A stretch of DNA of 64,000 bases from Algibacter mikhailovii (GCF_014651495.1 NZ_BMWZ01000005.1:62001-126000); one strand, 5' to 3'. Counted from the first letter of the stretch, positions 28,247 through 38,265 are shown. The notes: generated by a model not told the origin, from the sequence alone. Numbers and translations are program-made.

Positions 28247-28269
28247 TCCTCCCTAAATCTTATTTTACT

Positions 28270-28860
28270 ATGCTCGACAATTTTTGGTTTAATGTGGAAT
28301 ACGGTATTAATCACGTGTTAGATATTAATGCTTACGACCATGTTTTGTTTCTTATTGTATTAACAATACCTTATCTGTTTAAAGACTGGAAACGCGTTCT
28401 TCTGTTGGTGTCACTCTTTACTTTGGGACATACGTTGTCTTTAGTATTGGCGGCATATAATGTAGTTAGTGTAAATGCTTCAATTGTTGAGTTTTTAATT
28501 CCCGTTACCATTATGTTTGTTGCGCTTTTTAATGTGTTTACTGCCGGTAAGGGAGCTCAAAGAGAAAATGTGGGTGTCTTATTTTTATCAACATTATTTT
28601 TTGGTTTAATTCATGGTTTAGGTTTTGCTCGCGAGTTTCATATGCTTTTAGGTGATACAGATAATAAACTTATACTTCTTCTAGAGTTTGCCTTAGGTAT
28701 TGAATTAGCTCAAATTATCATCGTATTCCTTGTACTTTTTGTTGGATATGTGGCGCAAACTGTATTTAGGTTTTCAAAACGAGATTGGATTATGGTCATT
28801 TCGGCCGTAGTTGTTGGTTTGGTTATTCCTATGTTATTAAATAGCGATTTTCTAAGTTAG
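28270..28860 (+). CDS. HupE/UreJ family membrane protein
   Basis: 196 residues with about six membrane helices. It has the family features NHVLDINAYDHVLFLIVL, LFTLGHTLSLVLA and FFGLIHGLGFA, with histidines inside the membrane. HupE and UreJ are thought to carry nickel for hydrogenase or urease, but neither enzyme is encoded here, and such stand-alone copies are common in Bacteroidota. The substrate therefore stays open (a divalent metal is the best guess). Confidence 0.85.
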   Translation: MLDNFWFNVEYGINHVLDINAYDHVLFLIVLTIPYLFKDWKRVLLLVSLFTLGHTLSLVLAAYNVVSVNASIVEFLIPVTIMFVALFNVFTAGKGAQRENVGVLFLSTLFFGLIHGLGFAREFHMLLGDTDNKLILLLEFALGIELAQIIIVFLVLFVGYVAQTVFRFSKRDWIMVISAVVVGLVIPMLLNSDFLS

Positions 28861-29184
28861 TTTTATCGGATGCTGGTCGTAGGATTGACGTAGAGTTTAT
28901 CCGTTTTTTTCTTTAATCATGGATTAAGAGTTGGGAGTCTTGCTTCTTTACTCAGTTCGGATTAAATGAATTTCGTAATAAATTTTCGTAAAATTTTAAC
29001 GTAGTGCCGTTGTAATTAAAATAGTATCTAACTATATTCGTTGCAAACTGCCGGTCTAAGGACTGTAGTTTTATAATTTGTCTGTTTTTACAAGGGCTTT
29101 GGAACAAATCCTAGTAAAAATGCTTGTAATGTTAAGAGAATTGATTTTTAGCAAGACATGTAATTTGAATTGTAAATAGAGCTC
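28861..29184 (+). other. 324-base gap upstream of the dCMP deaminase
   Basis: No ORF, hairpin or exact -7 element recognised. The nearest promoter-like stretch is TATAATTTG near 29071-29080, which has one base too many between TA and TTTG. A promoter for the deaminase-protease pair must lie here. Confidence 0.3.
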
Positions 29185-29616
29185 ATGCCAGAACATAAAC
29201 AGCTAAAGTACGACAAGGCTTATTTAAGAATAGCTAAAGAGTGGGGAAAATTATCTTATTGTAACCGTAGGCAGGTTGGTGCAATAATTGTAAAGGATAG
29301 GATGATAATATCAGACGGATATAATGGAACACCATCTGGGTTTGAGAACTTCTGTGAGGATGATGAAGGGTATACAAAGTGGTATGTGCTTCACGCAGAG
29401 GCTAACGCTATTTTAAAAGTAGCTTCGTCAACACAATCTTGTAAGGGAGCAACACTTTATATTACAATGTCACCATGTAAGGAATGTAGTAAATTAATCC
29501 ATCAAGCTGGTGTAGTAAAAGTGGTTTATCATCAAGCCTATAAGGATGATTCTGGATTGAAATTTTTGGAGCGAGCGGGCATAGAATTGGAACAAATTGA
29601 AGATTTAAAAGCGTAA
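29185..29616 (+). CDS. Deoxycytidylate (dCMP) deaminase family protein
   Basis: 143 residues. Zinc-binding deaminase motifs are complete: HAEANAIL (His ligand and catalytic Glu) and PCKEC (two Cys ligands). The N-terminal CNRRQVGAIIVKD and GYNGTPSGFENFCED match dCMP deaminases, which make dUMP for thymidylate synthesis. Its stop codon TAA shares its last A with the ATG of the S41 protease, an unusual partner, so the two are translationally coupled. Confidence 0.9.
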   Translation: MPEHKQLKYDKAYLRIAKEWGKLSYCNRRQVGAIIVKDRMIISDGYNGTPSGFENFCEDDEGYTKWYVLHAEANAILKVASSTQSCKGATLYITMSPCKECSKLIHQAGVVKVVYHQAYKDDSGLKFLERAGIELEQIEDLKA

Positions 29617-31205
29617 TGGCGTATCAAAAGAAATATTTACCTCTAATATTTGGTGTAGCTATTGCTGCCGGTATTTTTATTGGTGGTAAATTGAGTTTTA
29701 CAGATTCTCCAGACCGATTATTTTCTACAAATAGTAAAAAAGATAAACTCAATAGGTTAATAGACTATATTGAATATGATTATGTTGATGATATAAATAC
29801 CGATAGCATCGTAGATGTTACCGTTAATGGTATTTTAGAAAATTTAGATCCGCATTCCGTTTATATTCCTAAAGAAGATATGGAACGTGTTGCCGAAGAA
29901 ATGAAAGGTGATTTTGTAGGTATAGGTGTTAGTTTTTACACCTATAAAGATACCATAGCAGTGATAAGGGCGATTGAAAACGGCCCTAGTGCAAAGGCAG
30001 GAATTAAGGGTGGAGATAGAATTATTATGGCTAATGGTGATTCGCTTTATGGCGATAACTTGGAGGATGGCGATTTGGTTAAAAAACTCAAAGGGCCAAT
30101 AAACTCCAAAGTGAATTTAAAGGTTTATAGGCGAGGAGAACCGCAGCTTTTAGACTTTACTGTGAAACGTGATAAGATTGCCATTAATAGTGTTGATGCC
30201 GCCTATATGCTCACAGAAAAATTGGGGTATATAAAAGTTAATCGCTTTGCAGAATCGACATATAAGGAGTTTAAAAAAGGACTCGATAAACTTCAAGCCC
30301 TTGGTGCCACTGAAATTACGATAGATTTAAGGGATAACCCTGGTGGCTTTTTAAGTGTCGCTGAACAAATATTAGATGAGTTTTTAGAAAATAACAAACT
30401 TATTTTGTTTACTAAAAATAAACGTGGAGATATTGAAGAGAGTTACGCAACTAGAAAAGGTGATTTTGAAGGGGGTAAGGTGTATGTTTTAATTGATGAG
30501 AATTCAGCTTCCGCGAGCGAGATTGTTGCTGGTGCATTACAGGATAATGATAGAGGTACTATTATAGGAAGGCGTTCTTATGGGAAGGGCCTTGTGCAGC
30601 GTGAAATGGATTTAGGTGATGGTAGTGCTGTTCGATTAACGGTGTCAAGATATTACACGCCAACTGGGCGTTCTATTCAGCGTCCTTATGATACGGGTAA
30701 TAAAGACTATTATGATGAGTATTTTGAGCGCTTAGAAAGTGGGGAACTTCTAGATCCTGAAAAAATAAAAGTAGATGATTCATTGAAATTTACAACACCT
30801 GAAGGTAAAATTGTATATGGCGGGGGAGGTATTATTCCTGATGTATTTGTTCCCATTGATGGCAGTATGCAAAATGAAACCTTGTCCTTTTTACAACGCA
30901 GGGGTTACTTTGGTAATTTTGTGTTTGAAGAGCTAGAGCGAGATAGACATGCTTTTGACGGTATTTCTAGACAAGATTTTATTGATTCGTATGAAGTAGG
31001 GGAGGACTTGGTCTATGCATTTCAGGACTATTTAAATCTAAGATCTGACTCAAAGGTGACTTTTGTGGCCTATCATGATGAGGTAAAGCAATATATAAAA
31101 TCTACCTTAGCAGATCAGCTCTATGGAACTGGTGCTTTTGATGAAGTTTTCAATCAACGAGATATTATGATTGATGAGGTGATTAAGTTGAGTGAAGCTC
31201 AATAG
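29616..31205 (+). CDS. C-terminal processing protease, S41 family (CtpA/Prc type)
   Basis: 529 residues. An N-terminal membrane anchor (residues 8-24) places the rest in the periplasm. A PDZ domain (about 95-180, GDFVGIGVSFY...IKGGDRIIMANG) precedes the protease domain. The Ser-Lys dyad is Ser299 in NSASASE and Lys324 in RSYGKG, 25 residues apart as in Prc. The enzyme trims C-termini of envelope proteins. The C-terminal 150 residues after VIYGGGGIIPDV are an extension of the family core. Overlaps the deaminase gene by one base. Confidence 0.92.
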   Translation: MAYQKKYLPLIFGVAIAAGIFIGGKLSFTDSPDRLFSTNSKKDKLNRLIDYIEYDYVDDINTDSIVDVTVNGILENLDPHSVYIPKEDMERVAEEMKGDFVGIGVSFYTYKDTIAVIRAIENGPSAKAGIKGGDRIIMANGDSLYGDNLEDGDLVKKLKGPINSKVNLKVYRRGEPQLLDFTVKRDKIAINSVDAAYMLTEKLGYIKVNRFAESTYKEFKKGLDKLQALGATEITIDLRDNPGGFLSVAEQILDEFLENNKLILFTKNKRGDIEESYATRKGDFEGGKVYVLIDENSASASEIVAGALQDNDRGTIIGRRSYGKGLVQREMDLGDGSAVRLTVSRYYTPTGRSIQRPYDTGNKDYYDEYFERLESGELLDPEKIKVDDSLKFTTPEGKIVYGGGGIIPDVFVPIDGSMQNETLSFLQRRGYFGNFVFEELERDRHAFDGISRQDFIDSYEVGEDLVYAFQDYLNLRSDSKVTFVAYHDEVKQYIKSTLADQLYGTGAFDEVFNQRDIMIDEVIKLSEAQ

Positions 31206-31278
31206 ATGGTTAGTAGAAAGCTAAATTTTGTTTGTGCAAAAGCCTTTTGTTTTCCATAAATATTCTTGCAAGTAGTAT

Positions 31279-31881
31279 CTAAACTTTATCATGCACCTTT
31301 ACGTGCTTCCCATTATTCCAAAGTGTTAAAATATCAGTGGCAACATGAGCACCACTTCCAGAGGCCATAGCAAATTGACTGCGCCATCCAGCTAAGGTGC
31401 CTGCTACATATAGGTTTTTTTCTATAAGATGATCTGTGTTTTTTAACCAGATTCTATCTTTTTCAACAGCGGCTCTAGGATGGGGTTCTATATATTGTTC
31501 TAGGCCTTTAATAGTCATTAAATTAGTGTATCCAACGGTTATAACAACGCGTTTGGCCCTATATGTTCGTCTATTAGTTTGTACTGCAAATTCACTATCA
31601 GATTTAGAAATTTCCAATACCTTTTCTTTTTCTATTTGTTCAATATGTGAATACAAATTAGAGAGTTGGGCTTTTCCGCTTTCTAAAATTGATGCCCCAG
31701 TTGTTCCTGGTGCTAGTCCAAGAACATTATTAAATAAGGCGGTTTGAAGGTGTGATGTTTTCTGATGTATTATGATTCCAACAGCTTTGTCTTTTGCAAA
31801 GGGTTTGTCTTTTGCAGAACCTAAAACTAAAGCGCAGGAAATACCAGCTGCACCTCCACCAATTATTAAGGTGTCAAACAT
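31279..31881 (-). CDS. Short FAD-dependent oxidoreductase (thioredoxin-reductase-like)
   Basis: 200 residues. The N-terminal FDTLIIGGGAAGISCALVLG is a classic FAD Rossmann motif and the C-terminal NLYVAGTLAGWRSQFAMASGSGAHVATDIL matches the FAD-closing segment of thioredoxin-reductase-like proteins. At 200 residues it lacks the inserted NADPH domain and any CxxC redox pair, so it needs a partner or acts differently from true TrxR. Its ATG overlaps the stop of the upstream small membrane gene by one base. Confidence 0.8.
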   Translation of the reverse strand: MFDTLIIGGGAAGISCALVLGSAKDKPFAKDKAVGIIIHQKTSHLQTALFNNVLGLAPGTTGASILESGKAQLSNLYSHIEQIEKEKVLEISKSDSEFAVQTNRRTYRAKRVVITVGYTNLMTIKGLEQYIEPHPRAAVEKDRIWLKNTDHLIEKNLYVAGTLAGWRSQFAMASGSGAHVATDILTLWNNGKHVKVHDKV

Positions 31882-32090
31882 TATTTATATTTATGTCCTT
31901 TTACTTTCTGTGCAATACGTCTAGAAACTAAAAGTATTAGCATTAATATTATAGCACAAAGCGAAGCTAATACAGTGATTAGGCCAACAGTACTTTCTCC
32001 TTCAAAAGGGGCGTTAATGTTAATTTTTGAGGCATTAAATATACCCAAGCCTGCAGCAGCTACTATGATAAAATAGATAAAATATTTCAT
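31881..32090 (-). CDS. Small two-helix membrane protein
   Basis: 69 residues from ATG at 32090 (MKYFIYFIIVAAAGLG). The open frame runs 11 codons further upstream into marC, which I judge not used. Two hydrophobic segments (about residues 2-17 and 35-56) flank a short polar loop (NINAPFEGEST), and the C-terminus is basic (RRIAQKVKGHKYK). Function unknown. Sits between marC and the flavoprotein in one operon. Confidence 0.65.
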   Translation of the reverse strand: MKYFIYFIIVAAAGLGIFNASKININAPFEGESTVGLITVLASLCAIILMLILLVSRRIAQKVKGHKYK

Positions 32091-32109
32091 TATTAACGTT
32101 TTTACAAAT

Positions 32110-32697
32110 TTAAGCAATATCAAACAATGCTTTTATGTTATGTGCAAAGAGCTTAACGGCAATGGCTAAAAGTATGACTCCAAAAACTTTTCGGATGATA
32201 TTAATGCCATTAACACCCAAAAAGCGCTCAATTTTTGCTGAAGTTTTAAGAACAATATAAATAATGACAACATTCATTATCACGGCAACAATAATGTTTT
32301 CAATATTGAACTCAGCACGTAATGATAATAGGGTTGTTAAACTTCCAGGGCCAGCAATCAAAGGAAAGGCTAATGGGAAGACTGCAGATGTTAAAGAGGC
32401 ATTTTCATCCTGTTTATATAAGGTGATGCCTAGAATCATTTCTAGGGCAATAAAGAATAAAATAAATGCACCAGCAACTGCAAAAGAGTTTACATCAATA
32501 CCTATTAGTTTAAGAATGCTATTTCCTAAAAATAAAAATACAATTAAAATGACACCAGCTATTATAGATGCCTTTTCACTCTGAATATGCCCGGCCTTTT
32601 TTCTTAAATCTATAACAATAGGAATGTTACCAACAATGTCAATTACGGCAAAAAGAACCATGAATGCTGTGAATATTTCTTTAAAATCGAATTGCAT
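32110..32697 (-). CDS. MarC family integral membrane protein
   Basis: 195 residues with six membrane spans. Signatures are FTAFMVLFAVIDIVGNIPI at the N-terminus, FPLAFPLIAGPGSLTTLLSL in the centre and GVNGINIIRKVFGVILLAIAVK near the end. The family was named for the mar locus, but its transport role is not established. First gene of a three-gene minus-strand operon with the small membrane protein and the flavoprotein. Confidence 0.9.
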   Translation of the reverse strand: MQFDFKEIFTAFMVLFAVIDIVGNIPIVIDLRKKAGHIQSEKASIIAGVILIVFLFLGNSILKLIGIDVNSFAVAGAFILFFIALEMILGITLYKQDENASLTSAVFPLAFPLIAGPGSLTTLLSLRAEFNIENIIVAVIMNVVIIYIVLKTSAKIERFLGVNGINIIRKVFGVILLAIAVKLFAHNIKALFDIA

Positions 32698-32721
32698 GAT
32701 TTATGTTTTTTAAATTTTCCG

Positions 32722-32729
32722 CAAAAATA
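32722..32729 (-). promoter_or_regulatory. -7 promoter element for the marC operon
   Basis: CAAAAATA on the plus strand reads TATTTTTG on the minus strand, an exact TAnnTTTG, 25 bases before the marC ATG. Confidence 0.45.
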
Positions 32730-32774
32730 TATCTTTAATGCTTAATTATCTTAAAAAGAAAGTCAAAGTTTATC

Positions 32775-32782
32775 TATTTTTG
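32775..32782 (+). promoter_or_regulatory. -7 promoter element for the DUF3109 gene
   Basis: TATTTTTG, exact match to TAnnTTTG, 26 bases before the ATG at 32808. No -33 element recognised. Confidence 0.45.
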
Positions 32783-32807
32783 TAAATTATTTTTAAAAGA
32801 TAGTTTT

Positions 32808-33371
32808 ATGTTTCAGTTGGGGAAGACCATTGTTTCTGAAGAGATTATAAAAAAGGATTTTTTATGTAATTTGAATGCTTGCAAAGGGGCCTGTTGTATT
32901 GATGGAGATGCGGGGGCACCGTTGGAAAGTGACGAGGCTGAAATCTTGAAAGCAATCTATCCCAAAGTAAAGCCTTTTTTGCGTCAAGAAGGCATTGATG
33001 CTATTGAGTCTCAAGGTGTTTTTATTACAACTGACGATGGTGAATTAGAAACGCCACTTATAAACGGTGCAGATTGTGCTTACGTAATTTTTGATGAAAA
33101 AGAAGTGGCACTTTGTGCTATTGAAGAAGCTTATAATCAAGGTGAGGTGTCTTGGAAAAAGCCAGTGTCTTGTCATTTATACCCAATACGAGTTCAAGAT
33201 TACAGTGAATTTTCGGCAGTAAATTATCACAAATGGCAAATTTGTGATGATGCTTGTCAATTAGGCGAAGAATTGGGTGTTCCAGTTTATAAATTTGTAA
33301 AAGAAGCCTTAATAAGGAAATTTGGGGAAGATTGGTATGCGGAATTAGAAAAGGTTGCAGAAACTTTTTAA
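32808..33371 (+). CDS. DUF3109 family cysteine-rich protein
   Basis: 187 residues. The cysteine pattern CNLNACKGACC near residue 20, then DCAYVIF, ALCAIEEAYNQG, CHLYPIRV and ICDDACQLG, is that of DUF3109, a Bacteroidota relative of the YkgJ zinc/iron-chelating proteins. A metal-bound cytoplasmic protein is expected; the function is unknown. Monocistronic with a small terminator hairpin. Confidence 0.85.
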   Translation: MFQLGKTIVSEEIIKKDFLCNLNACKGACCIDGDAGAPLESDEAEILKAIYPKVKPFLRQEGIDAIESQGVFITTDDGELETPLINGADCAYVIFDEKEVALCAIEEAYNQGEVSWKKPVSCHLYPIRVQDYSEFSAVNYHKWQICDDACQLGEELGVPVYKFVKEALIRKFGEDWYAELEKVAETF

Positions 33372-33401
33372 CACTTAAGTTTGTGCTTCAAAAATTGTGT
33401 A

Positions 33402-33426
33402 AAAAGCCTTGTGAATAAAGGCTTTA
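33402..33426 (+). terminator. Weak terminator after the DUF3109 gene
   Basis: AAAGCCTT and AAGGCTTT pair around GTGAAT; the trailing T-run is short. Confidence 0.55.
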
Positions 33427-33442
33427 TATTGTTCAAACTTCA

Positions 33443-33524
33443 TTTTTTTTTGTAAACTTTTCAAATACTAAAAAAACATAAACACCTGAAAATTAGAAAA
33501 TTAACTATTTTTTTTTGTAAACTT
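33443..33524 (+). repeat. Direct repeat pair upstream of nrdBA
   Basis: TTTTTTTTGTAAACTT occurs at 33443-33458 and again at 33509-33524, exactly 66 bases apart, about six helical turns. Both copies lie in the 299-base region ahead of nrdB. They do not resemble NrdR boxes. Possible regulator sites for ribonucleotide reductase expression; no exact -7 element was found near 33640. Confidence 0.5.
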
Positions 33525-33670
33525 CCTGATTACTAGTGTTTTTATTCTTTGTTAAAAACTTGTTGAAAAGCTTTCATTGTTTTTTTGAAAAAGTATCAAT
33601 CATTTTACAATCTTTGTTATCCCGAAGTCAAAACAAAAAATCGTATAACTTTAAATAAAATCAATTTACA

Positions 33671-34651
33671 ATGTCTCAAGTCGTAGAACCCATTCTTCAA
33701 GAAAACAAAGATCGTTTTGTTATTTTTCCAATTCAACATCATGATATTTGGGAATGGTACAAAAAACAAGAGGCTAGTATTTGGACAGCTGAAGAAATTG
33801 ATTTGCATCAAGATCTTAATGATTGGAATAACAAGTTAAATGATGATGAGCGTTATTTTATCAAGCATGTTTTAGCGTTTTTTGCTGCAAGTGATGGTAT
33901 TGTGAATGAGAATTTAGCTGAAAACTTCGTGTCTGAAGTACAATACTCAGAAGCTAAATTCTTTTATGGTTTTCAAATCATGATGGAAAACATACACTCT
34001 GAAGTGTATTCCTTATTAATTGATACTTACGTAAAGGACGATAAAGAAAAAGAAGCCTTATTTAATGCTATTGAAGTATTTCCAGCCATTAAAGAAAAAG
34101 CGGAATGGGCACTTAAATGGATAGATTCACCAAGTTTTGCAGAACGATTAATTGCATTTGCGGCAGTAGAGGGGATCTTCTTCTCAGGAAGTTTTTGTTC
34201 CATATTCTGGCTTAAAAAACGTGGTTTACTGCCAGGATTGACATTTTCTAATGAATTGATTTCAAGAGATGAAGGCTTGCATTGTGATTTTGCCGTTCAT
34301 TTACATGAAAATCACATTGTAAATAAAGTTCCAAAAGAAAGAATCACAGAAATATTGACAAATGCTTTAGATATTGAGCGTTCATTTATAACAGAATCAC
34401 TTCCAGCTAGTTTAATTGGAATGAATGCGAAGTTAATGACGCAATATCTCGAATTTGTTACAGATAGATTGTTAGGAGAGTTTGGTTGTGAAAAAGTGTA
34501 CAACTCAACAAACCCATTTGATTTTATGGATATGATTTCTTTACAGGGAAAAACTAATTTCTTTGAAAAGCGCGTGTCTGAATACCAAAAAGCGGGTGTC
34601 CTTAACAAAGAAGAAGATGAAGATAAATTCAGTTTCGACGCAGATTTCTAA
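33671..34651 (+). CDS. nrdB: Ribonucleoside-diphosphate reductase, class Ia beta subunit
   Basis: 326 residues. It holds the di-iron/tyrosyl radical cofactor that starts catalysis in NrdA. Ligand motifs are complete: Asp in [12 protein letters not shown], Glu and His in MENIHSEVY, Glu in [11 protein letters not shown] and Glu/His in [10 protein letters not shown]. The radical Tyr is present in ENIHSEVY at the position of E. coli Tyr122, so this is a classical tyrosyl-radical type and not class Ic. The C-terminal acidic tail ([14 protein letters not shown]) is the NrdA docking peptide. nrdA follows after 202 bases. Confidence 0.96.
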   Translation: MSQVVEPILQENKDRFVIFPIQHHDIWEWYKKQEASIWTAEEIDLHQDLNDWNNKLNDDERYFIKHVLAFFAASDGIVNENLAENFVSEVQYSEAKFFYGFQIMMENIHSEVYSLLIDTYVKDDKEKEALFNAIEVFPAIKEKAEWALKWIDSPSFAERLIAFAAVEGIFFSGSFCSIFWLKKRGLLPGLTFSNELISRDEGLHCDFAVHLHENHIVNKVPKERITEILTNALDIERSFITESLPASLIGMNAKLMTQYLEFVTDRLLGEFGCEKVYNSTNPFDFMDMISLQGKTNFFEKRVSEYQKAGVLNKEEDEDKFSFDADF

Positions 34652-34853
34652 TTGACCTCATTTTTTCAGAATTTATTTTTTGAGAAAAACATTAGAATCA
34701 TATTTCCATATTTGGAAAATTAACAAAGAACTAATTATTGAATTAATTAAACCAACTGAATATGCTCTGTTCTTAAGGAATGATCATATTTAGAATAACC
34801 AATCAACCCATTTTCTGAAGGTGTGTCAGAAAATATAAAAAAAGTGTAAAAGT

Positions 34854-37337
34854 ATGTATGTAGTAAAAAGAAACGGCAGAAAAGAACAAGTCATGTTTGA
34901 TAAGATTACTGCCAGAGTAAGAAAATTGTGTTACGGATTAAACGAATTGGTTGATCCATTAAAAGTGGCTATGCGCGTAATAGAAGGGCTCTATGACGGT
35001 GTTACTACAAGTGAACTCGATAATCTTGCTGCTGAAGTTGCCGCAACTATGACTACTGCTCATCCTGATTATGCACGCTTAGCCGCTCGTATTTCAGTAT
35101 CTAACTTACATAAAAACACGAAGAAAACGTTTAGTGAGGTGATGGAGGATTTGCATAAATATGTAAATCCAAGAACAGGGAAAGATGCTCCTTTACTTTC
35201 AGATGAAGTGTATAATGTAATCATGGAAAATAAGGATCGTTTAGATTCAACTATAATTTATAACCGTGATTTTGGATATGACTTTTTTGGCTTTAAAACC
35301 TTAGAACGTTCTTATTTGTTAAAACTTAACGGAAAAATTGCAGAGCGTCCACAACACATGCTTATGCGTGTTTCAATAGGGATTCATTTAAATGATTTAG
35401 ATGCTGCCATTGAGACTTATGAGTTAATGTCTAAAAGATATTTTACACACGCTACACCAACATTATTTAACTCTGGTACACCAAAACCACAAATGTCATC
35501 ATGTTTTCTTCTAACTATGAAAGATGACAGTATTGATGGAATTTATGATACACTGAAACAAACGGCGAAAATATCACAATCTGCCGGTGGAATTGGGTTA
35601 GCTATTCATAATATTCGTGCTACAGGAAGTTATATTGCTGGAACTAACGGTACTAGTAATGGTATTGTGCCTATGCTTCAGGTTTTTAATGATACCGCTC
35701 GTTATGTAGATCAAGGAGGTGGAAAACGTAAGGGTAGCTTTGCTATTTATATTGAAACATGGCACGCAGATATTTTTGACTTTTTAGAATTAAAGAAGAA
35801 TCATGGTAAAGAAGAAATGCGCGCGCGTGATTTGTTTTATGCTATGTGGACTTCAGATTTGTTCATGAGACGAGTTCAAGAAGATGGCGATTGGACCTTA
35901 ATGTGTCCAAATGAATGTCCTGGATTACCGGAAACACATAGTGAAGAATTTGAAGCGTTGTATACAAAATATGAAGCCGAAGGCCGAGGACGAAAAACTA
36001 TAAAAGCACGTGAACTTTGGGAGAAAATCTTAGAATCTCAAATTGAGACCGGTACACCATATATGTTGTATAAAGATTCTGCTAACCGTAAATCAAATCA
36101 GCAGAACTTAGGGACTATTCGTTCTTCAAACTTATGTACTGAAATTTTGGAGTATACCGCTCCTGATGAGGTTGCTGTTTGTAATTTGGCTTCTATTGCA
36201 TTGCCAATGTTTATTAAAAATGGCGCTTTTGATCATAAGGAGTTATTTAGAATCACTAAGCGTGTAACAAAAAATTTAAATAGAGTTATTGATAGAAATT
36301 ACTATCCAGTAAAAGAAGCTGAAAACTCTAATATGCGTCATAGACCTATTGGTTTAGGCGTACAAGGATTGGCAGATACATTTATAAAATTGCGAATGCC
36401 ATTTACAAGTGATGAAGCTAAAAAATTAAACCAAGATATTTTTGAAACACTTTACTATGCTGCAGTAACAGCTAGTATGGAAGAGGCAAAAGTTGATGGG
36501 CCTTACCAAAGTTATGAAGGGTCACCTATAAGTAAAGGGGATTTCCAACACAATCTTTGGAATATTAAAGACGATGAATTAAGCGGAAATTGGGATTGGG
36601 AAAAACTACGTAAGCAGGTGCTTAAAAATGGTGTTAGAAACTCGCTTCTTGTGGCGCCAATGCCAACGGCATCTACTTCTCAAATCCTTGGAAACAATGA
36701 GTGTTTTGAACCGTATACTTCTAATATTTATACACGTCGTGTTTTATCAGGTGAGTTTATTGTAGTAAACAAGCATTTACTTGAGGATTTGGTTGAATTA
36801 GGACTTTGGAATGAAAGCCTGAAGCAAGATATCATGAGAGCAAATGGATCTGTTCAACATATAGATATTATTCCTCAAGATATAAAAGATCTTTACAAGA
36901 CCGTTTGGGAATTAAGTATGAAAGATATCATCGATATGTCTCGTCAAAGAGGGTATTTTATTGATCAATCACAATCACTTAACCTATTCTTAGAGGGGGC
37001 TACTATGGCTAAGTTAACTTCAATGCATTTTTATGCATGGAAAAGTGGCTTAAAAACAGGAATGTACTACTTAAGAACTAAGAGTGCAGTAGATGCTATT
37101 AAATTTACCTTAAACACAACTAAGAAAGAAGCTCCGGTTTCACAAGCAGTGGAAGTAAATACAGTAGCTGTTGAACAGGAGGAGTCAAAGAAAAAGAAAT
37201 TGGCCGCACAAAACGCTGCTAAATTTGCAAAACAAAGTGAAGTTGAAGTAGAACCCATGTCAGCTGAAGAAATGAAAGCGCTTATTGCCCAAGCAAAAGC
37301 GGGTGAAGGTGATGATTGTTTAATGTGTGGTTCATAA
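34854..37337 (+). CDS. nrdA: Ribonucleoside-diphosphate reductase, class I alpha subunit
   Basis: 827 residues. Reduces NDPs to dNDPs. Domains are an N-terminal ATP-cone (about 1-90, [17 protein letters not shown]) for dATP feedback control and then the ten-stranded barrel. Active-site cysteines are in MSSCFLL and AVCNLAS, with the finger-loop [10 protein letters not shown] between them. A charged linker ([13 protein letters not shown]) leads to the C-terminal redox pair in CLMCGS, which is re-reduced by thioredoxin. Gene order is nrdB-nrdA, the reverse of E. coli. A terminator follows. Confidence 0.97.
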   Translation: MYVVKRNGRKEQVMFDKITARVRKLCYGLNELVDPLKVAMRVIEGLYDGVTTSELDNLAAEVAATMTTAHPDYARLAARISVSNLHKNTKKTFSEVMEDLHKYVNPRTGKDAPLLSDEVYNVIMENKDRLDSTIIYNRDFGYDFFGFKTLERSYLLKLNGKIAERPQHMLMRVSIGIHLNDLDAAIETYELMSKRYFTHATPTLFNSGTPKPQMSSCFLLTMKDDSIDGIYDTLKQTAKISQSAGGIGLAIHNIRATGSYIAGTNGTSNGIVPMLQVFNDTARYVDQGGGKRKGSFAIYIETWHADIFDFLELKKNHGKEEMRARDLFYAMWTSDLFMRRVQEDGDWTLMCPNECPGLPETHSEEFEALYTKYEAEGRGRKTIKARELWEKILESQIETGTPYMLYKDSANRKSNQQNLGTIRSSNLCTEILEYTAPDEVAVCNLASIALPMFIKNGAFDHKELFRITKRVTKNLNRVIDRNYYPVKEAENSNMRHRPIGLGVQGLADTFIKLRMPFTSDEAKKLNQDIFETLYYAAVTASMEEAKVDGPYQSYEGSPISKGDFQHNLWNIKDDELSGNWDWEKLRKQVLKNGVRNSLLVAPMPTASTSQILGNNECFEPYTSNIYTRRVLSGEFIVVNKHLLEDLVELGLWNESLKQDIMRANGSVQHIDIIPQDIKDLYKTVWELSMKDIIDMSRQRGYFIDQSQSLNLFLEGATMAKLTSMHFYAWKSGLKTGMYYLRTKSAVDAIKFTLNTTKKEAPVSQAVEVNTVAVEQEESKKKKLAAQNAAKFAKQSEVEVEPMSAEEMKALIAQAKAGEGDDCLMCGS

Positions 37338-37396
37338 TTAAGTATTGATGTATTGGGTTATTTCCTGCTGAAAAGGTAGTAACCCTAAATTTATAG

Positions 37397-37427
37397 AAGA
37401 GCATTTCTTTTTAGAGATGCTCTTTTT
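37397..37427 (+). terminator. Terminator after nrdA, in a convergent gap
   Basis: AAGAGCATTTCT pairs with AGAGATGCTCTT around a TTTT loop, followed by Ts. It abuts the stop of the minus-strand gene at 37426. Confidence 0.8.
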
Positions 37428-38148
37428 ATATTTTTAGAATATCTGTGCCTAAATATTTATCGTCCTTATTGTAATACCAAGCTCTTATTTTAGGCATTTT
37501 AATGCTATTAATAATAGCTTCTTCTGATAGTAGAATATATTCCCCTGTATCCGGTTTTGTTTTGCCCTTTTCATCTGTTCTAAAAAACTGATAAATTTCC
37601 ATGGCATAAGTGATAGGGTCAAAATAAAAGGACCACGCATCACTTCCCACCTGCGCATCATAATTTACGTCTATTACCAAATAATCCTTGCCTTTAAAGG
37701 TTTTATGTTTCACTTCTTCGCTAATTATGGTTCCAGGATCTTTTAGCTTCATAGGCAATCCGTATAAATATGTATAGTAATTCTTATAGAGTTCAGTCAT
37801 TTCACAATGGGATCGTTTTGGTTTCTCTTTTTGCATGGAAATTCGAATAGAATCATTTTTAGAGATGATGCATTCGCCTTTTTTATGCGTATAAGTCACA
37901 ATAGCCGAATCGCGTTTAGTGATGAGATTAAAGTATTCATGCGCTAAATCAATATTAATTTTACTATCTCTATTTGATTTATTTGGAATTTCCATGGTTA
38001 CCTCTAAAGTGCCCTTAAAAGTATGCCATGCATTGTTGGGGTCATGATAGGCAATACTTTTATTTAATAATTCTTGAGCTGTTAAGCTTTGACAAAAGCT
38101 TTTTGAAGATATTGAGATGAGTAATACGAAGAGGATAAGTTTTTTCAA
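37426..38148 (-). CDS. Secreted protein, probably DUF6503 family (LolA-like)
   Basis: 240 residues. The start appears to be TTG at 38148: no in-frame ATG lies nearby upstream, and the TTG gives a perfect signal peptide (KKLILFVLLISISSKSFCQ). The mature part starts LTAQELLNKSIAYHDPNNAW and contains FKGKDYLVIDVNYDAQ and WSFYFDPITYAMEIYQFF. This pattern matches DUF6503 proteins of Bacteroidota, which look like LolA/outer-membrane lipoprotein carrier folds. Function unknown. It diverges from porZ. Confidence 0.65.
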   Translation of the reverse strand: MKKLILFVLLISISSKSFCQSLTAQELLNKSIAYHDPNNAWHTFKGTLEVTMEIPNKSNRDSKINIDLAHEYFNLITKRDSAIVTYTHKKGECIISKNDSIRISMQKEKPKRSHCEMTELYKNYYTYLYGLPMKLKDPGTIISEEVKHKTFKGKDYLVIDVNYDAQVGSDAWSFYFDPITYAMEIYQFFRTDEKGKTKPDTGEYILLSEEAIINSIKMPKIRAWYYNKDDKYLGTDILKI

Positions 38149-38257
38149 AATAGATGCGTTTAGCTTCTAAGATAGTATTTTTTAACTTGGGAAAAAAAGC
38201 ATCATGTTTTGAGTATACAAAATATATTATTTTAAAGTAAAACTCGTTAGTTATAAA

Positions 38258-38265
38258 TATATTTG
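38258..38265 (+). promoter_or_regulatory. -7 promoter element for porZ-recO
   Basis: TATATTTG, exact TAnnTTTG, 19 bases ahead of the porZ ATG at 38284. Confidence 0.45.
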
